A stretch of 64,000 bases of DNA from Anderseniella sp. (GTDB taxonomy: Bacteria > Pseudomonadota > Alphaproteobacteria > Rhizobiales > Aestuariivirgaceae): NCBI GenBank assembly GCA_028289645.1, contig JANQOK010000017.1:1-64000 (forward strand). Reading direction: 5' to 3'. A program made the translations under genes and the position numbers. Below are positions 31,601 through 42,073 of the stretch, piece by piece. Numbering within the stretch: position 1 is the stretch's first letter; the number at the start of each line of letters is the position of its first letter. The notes under the pieces are model-generated. The model saw only the letters and a program-made list of their open reading frames with translations. It was not told the origin of the DNA and searched no databases.

Positions 31601-32131
31601 AAGCTGGGCGCGGACAGCTGGGAAGGGTTTCGCGCCAAGGCGCTGAAAGGGGCCTCGGCTGCACGGCTCACAGGCACGGTAACCTACAAGCAGGAGCGTC
31701 GTGCGAAGTCCGGCAACAAATTTGCCTTCATTGGGTTCTCCGATCCGACCGGGCAATACGAATGCGTATGCTTTTCTGAAACGCTGAACGCGTGCCGTGA
31801 CCTGCTGGAGGCGGGAAAGCCGCTGATGGTGCGGGTTGAGGCGGATGTCGAAGGTGAAGACGTCAAGCTCAGGCTGCAGGGCGTGGACCTGCTGGATGAA
31901 CGGGCCGACAGGGTCGAGCAGGGGCTGGAGATCTTCCTGGATGACACCAGGCCGCTGGCACTGGTCCAGTCCCGGCTAACCAATGGCGGCAATTCATCGG
32001 TGATTTTGAACCTGCGCCTGCCGGATGAGCTGGAAGTGCGCTTCCGGCTGGGCGAGAAGTTTACCGTGAACCCGAAGATCAAGGCGGCCATCAAGGCCGT
32101 GCCTGGCGTTGTGGACGTGCAGGATTTGTGA
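28685..32131 (+). CDS. dnaE: DNA polymerase III subunit alpha
   Basis: PHP domain ([19 protein letters not shown]), [71 protein letters not shown]. Confidence 0.98.
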   Translation: [1148 protein letters not shown]

Positions 32132-32156
32132 CGGCCGGAACTGGAGCGTCTGACAC

Positions 32157-34865
32157 ATGGAAGAGCTGTTCTGGATCGCGCTTGTTGTCATAGGCATTTT
32201 TGCGCTGCCGATCATTCTGGCGGTCGTCGCCATGAACAAGGCCGAAAGAGTGTCGCGCGAACTGTTCAAGTTGCGCAACGAGATAGACATTCTGCGCATG
32301 TCGGCGGCTCAGCCTGCGGCGCCCGAGGCGGCGCCGGAGGTTGTCGAGCCTCCTGCCGCCGGTGAACCGGAAGCCGACCCGGCGCCTGCAGAGGACTTCG
32401 CCGCCGCAACCACAAAGGCGGCGGGCAATGCGAATGAGATCGCTCACGAGGGGGATCAACCGGCTGCAAAGGCCGCGCGGTCCACTCTTGAGGAAAATCT
32501 CGCGGGCACCTGGTTCATCTGGATCGGGGCCGTAGCCATTGGCCTGGCCGGCCTGTTCCTGGTGAAGTACATGTCGGACGCCGGACTGCTTGGTCCCGGA
32601 ACCCGCGTTGTTCTCGGGCTCGTGTGCGGTATCGCACTTGCCGCCGCCGGTGAATGGCTGAGGCGCAAGCCGTCGCAGCAGCGATTCGCGGCGTTGAAGC
32701 CCGATTATGTTCCCCAGGCACTGACCGCTGGCGGACTGGCGAGCGTGTTTGCCAGCATATATGCCGCCAATGCCCTTTACGGTTTCATTGGGCCAACCCT
32801 GACATTTGTCGGGCTGGCCGGCACTGCCCTGGCTGCCTTTGCCCTGTCAGTGGTGCAGGGGCCGCTGGTTGCGATTGTCGGCCTGCTGGGAGGTTTTGTC
32901 CTGCCGGTTCTGATCGGCAGCGCGGATCCGTTTGCGCCGGGCCTGTTTGCCTATCTCGGTCTGTTGTTTGCAGCCGTGTGCGCCGTCATGCGATGGCGCT
33001 CTGCGCTGTGGCTGGCGGTGTCTGCAACCGTGCTGGCGAGCTCATGGGTTGTGTTGTGGGCCAATGCCTTTTTCGCGGCTGGCGATGGACTGACGCTCGG
33101 CCTGTTCTCAGCTCTCATCGGCACCGGTTTTGCATTTGCAGGTGCCGCGGTATCGCGCGATGATCAGCCTGCTTTGTGGCACTCTCCCTTGTGGCCGAAA
33201 CAGCCGTTGCAGGCCGCATCCGCCATTGCCGGCGTGGCGGCCTTGTTGCTGTTGCTGGTCGTGCTGGTGCGCGACGGTTACGGCAACGGCGCGCTGATCG
33301 GGTTGGGCCTGTTCGCGGCAGCGGCCTGCCTGGCCGCCATGCGGGCGCAGCGGTTCGACTTTCTTGTGCTGATTGCCGGTCTGGCAGTGCTGCTGGGGTT
33401 TGCCGGATGGGGCGGCCGGTTGCATGTGGAAGGCTGGATCGATGGTTGGCTGGTGCCAGGCCAGAACGCCTGGGGGCCGGAGCCGGCAGCAGAGGCCGGC
33501 GCCTACCTGAAGTACAGCGGTTTATTCGGCGGAGCTGCGCTGGCAGCCGGATATGTGTTGTTGTGGCGGTCGGTGCGGCCATGGGTATGGGCTACGTTCG
33601 GGTCACTGGTTCCCATCGGCCTGATGATTGCAGCATATGCGACCTTGCGCTCGCTGGAACCCAGCCAGAAATGGGCCTTTGCCGCCCTGGCGCTTGCGGC
33701 AGTGTTTGTGTTCCTGGGTTCGCGGTTGCGTGGTGTGGCAGCCGACAAAGAACCGCGTCTGGCGCTCGGCATCTATGCCATGGCGGCATGCGCCAGTATT
33801 GCCATGGCTCTGAGCTTCGTGCTGCGTGATGCATGGCTCTCGGCTTCCCTGGCGGCCCTGCTGGCCGCGACCGGCTACATCTCCAGATCGCTGAACCTGC
33901 CGCAGTTGCGCTGGCCCGCTATGCTTATTGCGCTGGCGGTGCTGGCTCGCCTCGGGCTCAACCTGCACGTGCTGGATTATGCCGACAATCACTGGCTGGG
34001 CCGGTACTGGGTGATCTACGGCTACGGCCTGCCGCTGGTCATGTTTCATCTGGCGTGGGGGCAGTTTGGCCGCAATGAAACCCGCGACCTGTTGTCGAAA
34101 GTGCTTGAAGGCGGCCGCATCGCGCTCGTGACCATGTTCGTGTCTGCGCTGATCCGGGTAGTGGTCGCAGGCTCGCTGGGCTCTGAACGCCTCGGCCTGC
34201 TGGAAGCCGGCCTGCACATCACTAGCTGGCTGGTCAGTGCGGCAGCGTGCTGGTGGCGCTGGTCCAAACATGGTGGCTTTATCGACCTGTGGGCCGGCCG
34301 GATTCTCACCGTACTGGCGTGCGGTTTTCTCATCGTCGGGCCGCTGCTTGGCCTGAACCCGTTGTTTGACCGGCAGATAGTCGGCAACTGGCCGCTCGCC
34401 AACGCGCTGACGCCTGCCTACTTGCTGCCGGGCCTGTTGCTGGCCTTCATCGGCTACGTGCTTCGACATCATTCGACGCAGAAACTGTGGCGCGCACTGT
34501 GGCCGCCGGCAAGCCTTGGTCTTGTCCTTGTGTGGCTGTCCATGGAGATACGCCGCTTCTTCCATGCGCCGGATGATCTTGACGCAACTCTGATGTCCAC
34601 TGCGGAGAATTACAGCTATTCCGCCGTGTGGCTCCTGTTCGCCCTGGCGTTGCTGGCTGGCGGCATTGCGGCACGTGTGGCGCAGCTGCGCTATGCGTCG
34701 CTGGCCGTGCTGGTGCTGGTGGTCCTGAAAGTGTTCCTCATTGACCTGTCAGATCTTGAAGGGCTGTTGCGGGTCGCTTCATTCCTGGGATTGGGGCTGT
34801 GCCTGGTTGGCATCGGCTTCATCTATCAGCGCTTCGTGCACCGGCCTCAGGAGGAGGCGGCCTGA
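32157..34865 (+). CDS. DUF2339 domain-containing large membrane protein
   Basis: ENLAGTWFIWIGAVAIGLAGLFLVKYMSDAGLLGPGTRVVLGL and more than 20 hydrophobic helices. Confidence 0.8.
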   Translation: MEELFWIALVVIGIFALPIILAVVAMNKAERVSRELFKLRNEIDILRMSAAQPAAPEAAPEVVEPPAAGEPEADPAPAEDFAAATTKAAGNANEIAHEGDQPAAKAARSTLEENLAGTWFIWIGAVAIGLAGLFLVKYMSDAGLLGPGTRVVLGLVCGIALAAAGEWLRRKPSQQRFAALKPDYVPQALTAGGLASVFASIYAANALYGFIGPTLTFVGLAGTALAAFALSVVQGPLVAIVGLLGGFVLPVLIGSADPFAPGLFAYLGLLFAAVCAVMRWRSALWLAVSATVLASSWVVLWANAFFAAGDGLTLGLFSALIGTGFAFAGAAVSRDDQPALWHSPLWPKQPLQAASAIAGVAALLLLLVVLVRDGYGNGALIGLGLFAAAACLAAMRAQRFDFLVLIAGLAVLLGFAGWGGRLHVEGWIDGWLVPGQNAWGPEPAAEAGAYLKYSGLFGGAALAAGYVLLWRSVRPWVWATFGSLVPIGLMIAAYATLRSLEPSQKWAFAALALAAVFVFLGSRLRGVAADKEPRLALGIYAMAACASIAMALSFVLRDAWLSASLAALLAATGYISRSLNLPQLRWPAMLIALAVLARLGLNLHVLDYADNHWLGRYWVIYGYGLPLVMFHLAWGQFGRNETRDLLSKVLEGGRIALVTMFVSALIRVVVAGSLGSERLGLLEAGLHITSWLVSAAACWWRWSKHGGFIDLWAGRILTVLACGFLIVGPLLGLNPLFDRQIVGNWPLANALTPAYLLPGLLLAFIGYVLRHHSTQKLWRALWPPASLGLVLVWLSMEIRRFFHAPDDLDATLMSTAENYSYSAVWLLFALALLAGGIAARVAQLRYASLAVLVLVVLKVFLIDLSDLEGLLRVASFLGLGLCLVGIGFIYQRFVHRPQEEAA

Positions 34866-34871
34866 ACCTGG

Positions 34872-35036
34872 CTATTTGAAACCTGCGGTCAGCAGAATGA
34901 ACAAAAACATCACGGCGACGCCGGCCACGGCCAGTTTCCAGGCGTCCTGGCGGCGCTTGAGACCGGGCAGGCCGAGCGGCTTGATAAACTGGATCAGGGC
35001 CAGTGCAGCCATGAAGAGTGCGATGAGCTTTGTCAT
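34872..35036 (-). CDS. 54-aa small membrane protein
   Basis: MTKLIALFMAALALIQFIKPLGLPGLKRRQDAWKLAVAGVAVMFLFILLTAGFK; two hydrophobic helices; internal start in track ORF 34872..35204. Confidence 0.6.
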   Translation of the reverse strand: MTKLIALFMAALALIQFIKPLGLPGLKRRQDAWKLAVAGVAVMFLFILLTAGFK

Positions 35037-35266
35037 GGCCTGCACCTTATAGGCGCACCTGATGTTCGCAAGGGCTTGCATCGCACGCCGATGCACCCTA
35101 TAAGCCGCCCGTTCGCATGCGGGATGGTCCTGCAGCGAGTAATTCACACGTGTCAGAGCGGTCTGCCTCATGCGGGATGTCCCGCCACATAGAGGCAGCA
35201 CCATCCGGTGCCGGTCATGCGGTCACTTTCTGTCACGGAGGAACAACCGGAAAAGGAACATGGCAC

Positions 35267-36331
35267 ATGGCTTTGCCTGAATACTCTATGCGTCAGCTGC
35301 TTGAAGCTGGCGTCCACTTCGGACACCAAACGCACCGCTGGAACCCCAAGATGGGGTCTTACATCTATGGCGCGCGCAACGGCATTCACGTGATGGATCT
35401 GTCACAGACCGTGCCGCTTCTGCACCAGGCCCTGCTGGCTGTGCGCGACACGGTAGCAGGCGGTGGCCGGCTGCTGTTTGTCGGCACCAAGCGCCAGGCG
35501 CAGGAACAGATCGCCGATGCGGCGCGGCGCTCAGCGCAGTACTTCATCAATTCCCGCTGGCTCGGCGGCACGATGACCAACTGGAAGACCATTTCCAACT
35601 CGATCAAGCGCCTGCGCGAACTGGAGGAATTGTTTGACGGCGGCGCGCAAGGGTTTACCAAGCGCGAGCAGCTGACGCTGACCCGCGAGCGTGACAAGCT
35701 GGAACTGGCTCTCGGCGGTATCAAGGACATGGGCGGTGTGCCGAACATCCTGTTTGTGATCGACACCAACAAGGAGGCCATCGCCATCAAGGAAGCCAAC
35801 CGTCTCGGTATTCCGGTGATTGCGGTGCTGGATTCCAACAGTGATCCTGCCGGCATCGATTTCCCGATCCCCGGCAACGATGACGCCGGCCGTGCCATCG
35901 CCCTGTACTGTGACCTGGTGGCGCGTGCAGCCATTGACGGTATCTCGGAAAGTGCAGCCGGTGCCGGTATCGATCTCGGTGCTGCCGAAGAACCTGCCGT
36001 TGAAGCGGCTGTGGCCGAACCGGCACCTGCCGCCGAAGCTGCGCCCGCTGAACCTGCACCGGCGGCCGAACCCGCACCTGCTGAAGCGGCTCCTGCTGAT
36101 GCGGAGCCGGTTGCCGCTGCCGCTGCGGAAGTGGCCGACGACCTGTCACGCATTTCCGGCGTCGGTCCGGTTCTCAGCGGCAAACTGTCTGACCTGGGTT
36201 ACACAACCTTGACGCAGATAGCCAACCTGACCCCTGAACAGGCGGCTGAGATTGATGAGAAGCTCAATTTCAAGGGTCGGATCGATCGTGAAGACTGGAT
36301 CGGCCAGGCCAAAGCGCTGCTGGCCGGCTGA
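35267..36331 (+). CDS. rpsB: 30S ribosomal protein S2 with long Ala/Pro/Glu-rich C-terminal extension ending in a helix-hairpin-helix-type domain
   Basis: [45 protein letters not shown]; extension ([26 protein letters not shown]) then [63 protein letters not shown]. Confidence 0.97.
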   Translation: MALPEYSMRQLLEAGVHFGHQTHRWNPKMGSYIYGARNGIHVMDLSQTVPLLHQALLAVRDTVAGGGRLLFVGTKRQAQEQIADAARRSAQYFINSRWLGGTMTNWKTISNSIKRLRELEELFDGGAQGFTKREQLTLTRERDKLELALGGIKDMGGVPNILFVIDTNKEAIAIKEANRLGIPVIAVLDSNSDPAGIDFPIPGNDDAGRAIALYCDLVARAAIDGISESAAGAGIDLGAAEEPAVEAAVAEPAPAAEAAPAEPAPAAEPAPAEAAPADAEPVAAAAAEVADDLSRISGVGPVLSGKLSDLGYTTLTQIANLTPEQAAEIDEKLNFKGRIDREDWIGQAKALLAG

Positions 36332-36429
36332 CAATGCATTGAGCGGCGGCCGCATGTTGTGATGTGGCCGTCACAATCGCTGTTTTTGGCTTCATATGGA
36401 GCTGTAACGAATTATTGAAAGGTATTGTC

Positions 36430-37359
36430 ATGGCACAGATTACTGCTGCGATGGTGAAAGAACTGCGCGAAGCGACCGGCGCAGGCATGATGGATTGCAA
36501 GAATGCACTGACCGAATCTGACGGTGACATGGAAGCGGCCATTGACTGGCTGCGCGCCAAGGGGCTGTCCAAGGCAGCCAAGAAGGCGTCGCGGGTTGCG
36601 GCGGAAGGCCTGGTCGGTGTCAGCGTTGACGGCACTGTCGGTGCGGCTGTCGAGGTCAATTCCGAGACCGATTTCGTTGCTCGCAATCCGGAATTCCAGA
36701 GCATGGTCACCGCCATCTCGTCCCTGGCACCTGCGGCAGGAGGCGATGTCGACAAGCTGAACGGCGCAGAATTTCCAGGTGCCGGAAAATCCGTTGCCGA
36801 CAAGGTCACCGAACTGGTCGGCACGATTGGCGAAAACATGACGCTGCGCCGTACTGCTTCAGTGAGCGTCGGCAAAGGGGTCGTCGCATCCTACGTCCAC
36901 AACCAGGTGGCTCCCGGCGTCGGCAAGATCGGCGTGCTGGTGGCCATTGAAACCGATGCCGACAAGGCTGCTGCAGAGGCGTTCGGCAAACAGGTCGCCA
37001 TGCACGTGGCCGCGGCCGCACCGCTGGCGCTGACGCCCGAGGAAATCAGCTCGGACATCGTCGAGCGTGAACGTGCGGTGTTCACCGAGCAGGCCCGCGA
37101 AAGCGGCAAGCCGGACAATATCGTCGAGAAGATGGTCGAAGGCAGGATCCGCAAGTTCTACGAAGAGTCAGTGTTGCTGAGCCAGGCCTTCGTGATCAAT
37201 CCCGACCTGTCCGTCGCCAAAGCGGCCGAAGAGGCCGGCAAGGACGCAGGCGCTGACATGAAGATTGCCGGGTTCGTGCGCCTGCAGCTTGGTGAAGGCA
37301 TTGAAAAGGAAGCCGACGACTTCGCGGCGGAAGTTGCCAAGGCGGCCGGCGGCGCCTGA
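36430..37359 (+). CDS. tsf: Elongation factor Ts
   Basis: [46 protein letters not shown]. Confidence 0.98.
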   Translation: MAQITAAMVKELREATGAGMMDCKNALTESDGDMEAAIDWLRAKGLSKAAKKASRVAAEGLVGVSVDGTVGAAVEVNSETDFVARNPEFQSMVTAISSLAPAAGGDVDKLNGAEFPGAGKSVADKVTELVGTIGENMTLRRTASVSVGKGVVASYVHNQVAPGVGKIGVLVAIETDADKAAAEAFGKQVAMHVAAAAPLALTPEEISSDIVERERAVFTEQARESGKPDNIVEKMVEGRIRKFYEESVLLSQAFVINPDLSVAKAAEEAGKDAGADMKIAGFVRLQLGEGIEKEADDFAAEVAKAAGGA

Positions 37360-37410
37360 TGTGCATTCAGATCGTGCTATGGCGCGAATCGGCAATTTAA
37401 AAGAAAACAG

Positions 37411-37439
37411 ACGGAGCTTGCGCAAGCAGGCTCCGTTTT
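37411..37439 (+). terminator. Intrinsic terminator between tsf and pyrH
   Basis: ACGGAGC-ttgcgcaagcag-GCTCCGTTTT: 7-bp stem with T-tract. Confidence 0.75.
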
Positions 37440-37457
37440 GCTTGAGGAGGCTGCTCA

Positions 37458-38183
37458 ATGGGTACTGACCCAAGACCTGCATTATCAAGAGTCCTGCTCA
37501 AAGTGTCGGGCGAGGCGTTAATGGGCGCCAAGGAGTTCGGTATTGACCTCGACATGGCGGGCCGTGTCGCTGACGAGGTAGTGCAGGCGGTCAAGAATGG
37601 CGTCCAGGTGGCGCTGGTGATCGGCGGAGGCAACATTTTCCGCGGGGTAGCCGGAGCGGCGTCGGGTATGGATCGCGCCAACGCGGACCAGATGGGCATG
37701 CTGGCCACGGTGATGAATGCCCTGGCGATGCAAGATGTGCTGATTTCGAAGGGCGTCGATGCCCGGGCCATGTCAGCCATTCACATGCCGACGGTGTGTG
37801 AAAGCTTCACAAGAGCCAGGGCGCTGTCGCACCTCAACAAGGGCAAGGTGGTGTTGTGCGCGGCTGGCACCGGCAACCCGTTTTTCACCACCGACACCGC
37901 GGCGGCCCTGCGGGCAGCCGAACTCAAATGTGATGCGTTTTTCAAGGGAACAAGCGTCGATGGCATCTATTCGGCCGATCCCAAGACCGACAAAAACGCC
38001 GAGCGATTTGAAACTTTGAGCTATGATGAGATGCTGGCCCGCAATCTGCGCGTGATGGATGGTGCCGCCATAGCCCTTGCGCGTGACAATGCAATTCCGG
38101 TATTCGTGTTCTCCATTCGCCAGAGTGGAGAGTTCAACAAGGTGTTGAATGGTGACGGCACCTACACCGAGGTGACAGTTTGA
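37458..38183 (+). CDS. pyrH: UMP kinase
   Basis: [71 protein letters not shown]. Confidence 0.98.
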   Translation: MGTDPRPALSRVLLKVSGEALMGAKEFGIDLDMAGRVADEVVQAVKNGVQVALVIGGGNIFRGVAGAASGMDRANADQMGMLATVMNALAMQDVLISKGVDARAMSAIHMPTVCESFTRARALSHLNKGKVVLCAAGTGNPFFTTDTAAALRAAELKCDAFFKGTSVDGIYSADPKTDKNAERFETLSYDEMLARNLRVMDGAAIALARDNAIPVFVFSIRQSGEFNKVLNGDGTYTEVTV

Positions 38184-38246
38184 ACCGCGTGTTTTGCCTG
38201 ATCGAAACACCAGGGTTTGCCAATTCGATTGTAAAGAGATTGAACC

Positions 38247-38807
38247 ATGAGCGCCACGATTGACTTGAAAGACCTGCGCCGTCGCATGGACGGTGCCGTT
38301 GAAGCCATGAAGACCGAGTTTTCGGGTCTGCGGACCGGCAGAGCGTCTGCGGCGTTGCTGGAGCCGGTGATGGTGGACGCATATGGCTCGGCCATGCCGT
38401 TGAACCAGGTCGGAACGGTGTCCGTGCCTGAACCGCGCATGTTGTCGGTCCAGGTATGGGACGAGACCCTGGCGCCTGCCGTGGACAAGGCAATCCGCAA
38501 TTCCGGCCTTGGCCTTAATCCAATGGCCGAGGGTGCCGTAATTCGCATACCGGTGCCTGAACTTACCGAGGACCGCAGGCGTGAGCTGACCAAGGTTGCT
38601 CATTCATACGCTGAAAAAGCCCGTGTTGCGGTGCGCAATGTCCGTCGTGACGGCATGGACACGTTGAAACAAATGGAAAAGGACGGTGACATTTCGGAAG
38701 ACGAACACCGTCAGCAGTCCGATCAGGTCCAGTCCCTGACGGATGAGGTCATCAAGACAGTTGATGAGTTGCTGAATCACAAAGACGCTGAGATCATGCA
38801 GGTCTAA
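38247..38807 (+). CDS. frr: Ribosome recycling factor
   Basis: [54 protein letters not shown]. Confidence 0.98.
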   Translation: MSATIDLKDLRRRMDGAVEAMKTEFSGLRTGRASAALLEPVMVDAYGSAMPLNQVGTVSVPEPRMLSVQVWDETLAPAVDKAIRNSGLGLNPMAEGAVIRIPVPELTEDRRRELTKVAHSYAEKARVAVRNVRRDGMDTLKQMEKDGDISEDEHRQQSDQVQSLTDEVIKTVDELLNHKDAEIMQV

Positions 38808-38880
38808 GGTGTCGCAATGCGAGTTCCGCGCTTGCTTGAAGCCGGCACGGTGGGAAAGATTTTGAGTGGCACGGCTTCAT

Positions 38881-38960
38881 GAAACGATGAAGTTGGTCTA
38901 ACACTTTGAAAGCGATCAGGATCATGGAGTTTATTGATCCGGACAAAACCATCCTGATCC
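38881..38960 (-). repeat. Putative dispersed intergenic repeat, copy 2
   Basis: Contains rc CAAAGTGTTAGA and inverted repeat GATCAGGAT (38914-38922) / ATCCTGATC (38951-38959); aligns ungapped with 18500-18555. Confidence 0.5.
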
Positions 38961-38973
38961 AGGGGCAGATTGA

Positions 38974-39771
38974 GTGAAGACTTTGATGCAGGAAAAAGCC
39001 GTGCTGGACCATGTGGTTACGCCGGGCCCGGCAAGGCAGGAGCCAGCCGCGGCGTCTGATCCGCGTCATGTTGCAATCATCATGGACGGAAACGGGCGCT
39101 GGGCCACTCAGCGTTCATTGCCGCGCACCGAGGGTCACCGTCATGGCGTGGAAGCCGTTCGGCGGCTGGTGCGTGCAGCGATTGAGCTGGGCACCGAATA
39201 CCTGACGGTGTTCTCGTTTTCGTCCGAGAACTGGCGCCGTCCGAAAGCTGAGATCACCTACCTTTTCTCGCTGCTTCGACGGTTTATCCGGCAGGATGTG
39301 GCAGAACTGCATTCGGCAGGCGTGCGGATTCGCGTTATTGGGGAACGCGACGGGCTCGACGACGACATAGTCGGAATGATCGATGAATGCGAGAAGCTTA
39401 CGGCGTTGAACAACAAGCTCAATCTTGTCGTGGCATTCAACTATGGCGGGCGCACGGAAATCGCACGCACCGCCAGGGCTATGGCTGAAAAAGTGGCGCG
39501 CGGGGAACTGGCTCCCGAAGATATCGACGAAGCCTGTTTTGCCGCCCACATGTATGTGCCTGATGTGCCCGAACCTGACATGCTGATCCGCACCAGCGGT
39601 GAAAAACGCGTTTCAAATTACCTGTTGTGGCAAATGGCCTATACCGAGCTGGTGTTCGTTGACGAGCATTGGCCCGACTTTGACGCCGAAACCTACAAGC
39701 GCGCCCTTGCCGAGTTCTCCCAGCGTCAGCGCCGTTACGGCGGATGTGTCAATGCAGCCGCGCTGGCTTGA
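38974..39771 (+). CDS. uppS: Isoprenyl transferase (undecaprenyl diphosphate synthase)
   Basis: HVAIIMDGNGRWATQRSLPRTEGHRHGVEAVRRLVRAAIELGTEYLTVFSFSSENWRRP. Confidence 0.97.
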   Translation: MKTLMQEKAVLDHVVTPGPARQEPAAASDPRHVAIIMDGNGRWATQRSLPRTEGHRHGVEAVRRLVRAAIELGTEYLTVFSFSSENWRRPKAEITYLFSLLRRFIRQDVAELHSAGVRIRVIGERDGLDDDIVGMIDECEKLTALNNKLNLVVAFNYGGRTEIARTARAMAEKVARGELAPEDIDEACFAAHMYVPDVPEPDMLIRTSGEKRVSNYLLWQMAYTELVFVDEHWPDFDAETYKRALAEFSQRQRRYGGCVNAAALA

Positions 39772-39807
39772 CACTGATCGGTGCTCCGGCACCCGGCAAC
39801 TGCGCCG

Positions 39808-40662
39808 ATGAACAAATCTGCCGACAAACCCGCCGCACGCTTCTTGACACGAGAACTGGCCGTGCGGGTTGCGGCGGCGCTGGTACTGATCCCGATTGCA
39901 TTGCTCGACGTCTGGGCTGGAAGTGTCTGGTTTGAACTGGGCATAGCGATGATCGCCGCTGTCATGGCGGCCGAATGGTGCCGGATAGTGCACCGCGGAT
40001 CGCAGTTTCAATTTGCTCTGCATGCGCTGGCGGCTATTGGGGCCGTGCTCGTCGTGTCTCGTGCCGGACTTGTCACCGCGCTTCAGGTCATCGCTGCGTG
40101 TTGGGCGATGAGCCTGATCGCGGAAGTGATGCGCACCCGATCCGGGTCACGCTGGGCCTGGTGGGGGATTCCCTATATTGCCTTGCCCGGGCTGGCATTG
40201 ATTTTGATCCGGCAATCACCAGAATACGGCTTGTTTGCGGTATTTTGGCTGTTTGCCGTGGTCTGGAGCGCCGACACACTGGCCTATGTTTTCGGAAGAC
40301 TGATTGGCGGGCCGAAGCTGGCGCCGGCAATTTCCCCCAACAAGACCTGGGCTGGCATGGTTGGCGCCATTGTCGGCGGCATTGTCGCCAGCGCCGTGAT
40401 GGGGTGGTACGCTGCGCTGCCCGCAGTGTGGCCATTGTTGGTGTTGGGCGGCGTACTTGCCGTTCTGGAACAGCTTGGGGATCTGTTTGAATCTGCTGCC
40501 AAGCGGCGTTTCGGCTTTAAGGATTCCGGTCGGATCATACCGGGCCATGGCGGTGTGCTGGACAGGGTGGACGGATTGATATTTGCCAGCGTCGCTGCCG
40601 CGGCGTTTGGATATGTCCGTAGTGGTCAGGAAGCCGTGGCCAGCGGGCTTGTGGTCTGGTAA
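39808..40662 (+). CDS. cdsA: Phosphatidate cytidylyltransferase
   Basis: VVWSADTLAYVFGRLIGGPKLAPAISPNKTWAGMVGAIVGG, GDLFESAAKRRFGFKDSGRIIPGHGGVLDRVDGLIFA. Confidence 0.96.
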   Translation: MNKSADKPAARFLTRELAVRVAAALVLIPIALLDVWAGSVWFELGIAMIAAVMAAEWCRIVHRGSQFQFALHALAAIGAVLVVSRAGLVTALQVIAACWAMSLIAEVMRTRSGSRWAWWGIPYIALPGLALILIRQSPEYGLFAVFWLFAVVWSADTLAYVFGRLIGGPKLAPAISPNKTWAGMVGAIVGGIVASAVMGWYAALPAVWPLLVLGGVLAVLEQLGDLFESAAKRRFGFKDSGRIIPGHGGVLDRVDGLIFASVAAAAFGYVRSGQEAVASGLVVW

Positions 40663-40717
40663 GCAGTCTGCACATTGCCAGTCTTTTCACATAGAACCGG
40701 GACAAGAGTTTCAACGA

Positions 40718-41905
40718 ATGAGCAGTTCATCCGCGAGCAAGACATTGAGCATTCTGGGATCTTCCGGATCGATCGGGCAGTCAACTGTCGACATTATCCG
40801 GCATCATCCGGACAAGTTTGGTGTTGAAGCCCTTGTATCCAATCGCAATATCGCGCAACTGGCAGCAGACGCACGTGAACTGAACGCGAAACTGGCTGTG
40901 ACGGCAGATGAAGCACTGCTCGGCGATTTGCAAGATGCGTTGGCTGGATCCGGAATCGAGGCAGCCGCCGGCGAAACGGCCGTTATCGAGGCGGCGGCGC
41001 GCCCGGTTGACATGGTCATGGGGGCGATTGTCGGGGCAAGCGGCCTGAAACCGACCTTGTCCGCGGTGGAGCAGGGTACCACCATTGCCCTGGCCAACAA
41101 GGAATGCCTGGTTTCAGGCGCGGAAGTGTTTACCAATGCTGCCGCAGCGCATAATGCAACAGTCATTCCTGTGGACAGTGAGCATTCGGCGCTGTTTCAG
41201 TGTTTCGAAGAACACAACACCGACGGTGTTGACCGGCTGACGCTAACGGCGTCAGGTGGCCCGTTCCGCACCTGGTCAATGGAACAACTGGAAACCGCCA
41301 CGCTGCAATCGGCGCTGAAGCACCCTAACTGGTCGATGGGGCAGAAGATAACGATCGACAGCTCAACCTTGATGAACAAAGGGCTGGAATTCATTGAAGC
41401 ATTTCATCTTTTTCCGGTTGCCCTTGAAAAGATAGATGTCGTCGTGCATCCCCAGTCGATCATCCATTCCTATGTCTCTTATGTGGACGGTTCGGTTATC
41501 GCACAGCTTGGCATGCCGGACATGCGGACGCCTATTGCCTACGCGATGGCCCATCCAGAGCGCATTTCGGCGCCGGTCGAGCGGCTCGATCTGGCGCAGA
41601 TCGGCAGCCTGACATTCGAGCCGGTAGGCAATGACCGGTTTCCTGCAATCGACCTGGCGCGCTCGGCGCTGGAAAGGGGAGGCAATGCGACAACCATCCT
41701 GAATGCCGCCAATGAGATTGCCGTTGCAGCATTTTTGCAGGAAAACCTGCGTTTTCTTGATATAACCCGGCTGGTGGCTGATACAATCGACCAGGCTGAA
41801 CGCGAAAACATGATTGTGTCGATGTCTTCACTTGACGATGTATGGCAAGCGGATTCATATGCGCGCAACAAGGCAGGTGAATTGGCAGGCCGCTTGCACT
41901 GTTAG
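40718..41905 (+). CDS. dxr: 1-deoxy-D-xylulose-5-phosphate reductoisomerase
   Basis: KTLSILGSSGSIGQSTVDIIRHHPDKF, IALANKECLVSGAEVF, VDSEHSALFQCF. Confidence 0.97.
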   Translation: MSSSSASKTLSILGSSGSIGQSTVDIIRHHPDKFGVEALVSNRNIAQLAADARELNAKLAVTADEALLGDLQDALAGSGIEAAAGETAVIEAAARPVDMVMGAIVGASGLKPTLSAVEQGTTIALANKECLVSGAEVFTNAAAAHNATVIPVDSEHSALFQCFEEHNTDGVDRLTLTASGGPFRTWSMEQLETATLQSALKHPNWSMGQKITIDSSTLMNKGLEFIEAFHLFPVALEKIDVVVHPQSIIHSYVSYVDGSVIAQLGMPDMRTPIAYAMAHPERISAPVERLDLAQIGSLTFEPVGNDRFPAIDLARSALERGGNATTILNAANEIAVAAFLQENLRFLDITRLVADTIDQAERENMIVSMSSLDDVWQADSYARNKAGELAGRLHC

Positions 41906-42073
41906 CCTGCGTTGAGCATGGTTGGCACAGGTGCAGACGGCCCTGCGAACACGGCTTTGAGGAAACAGGCGTGTGGAGCCCGGTTCTGAGCTGCTTGGAA
42001 CCCGATGTTGCTCTTAAGTATTGCCGTAACAACACGATGAGCGCGAATGCGCCGGATTAACGGAGATTGATTG

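Noticed and set aside
33603-34565. 320-aa minus-strand ORF inside the DUF2339 gene
   Set aside because: Shadow ORF, Arg/Gln/His-rich, no recognisable motif.
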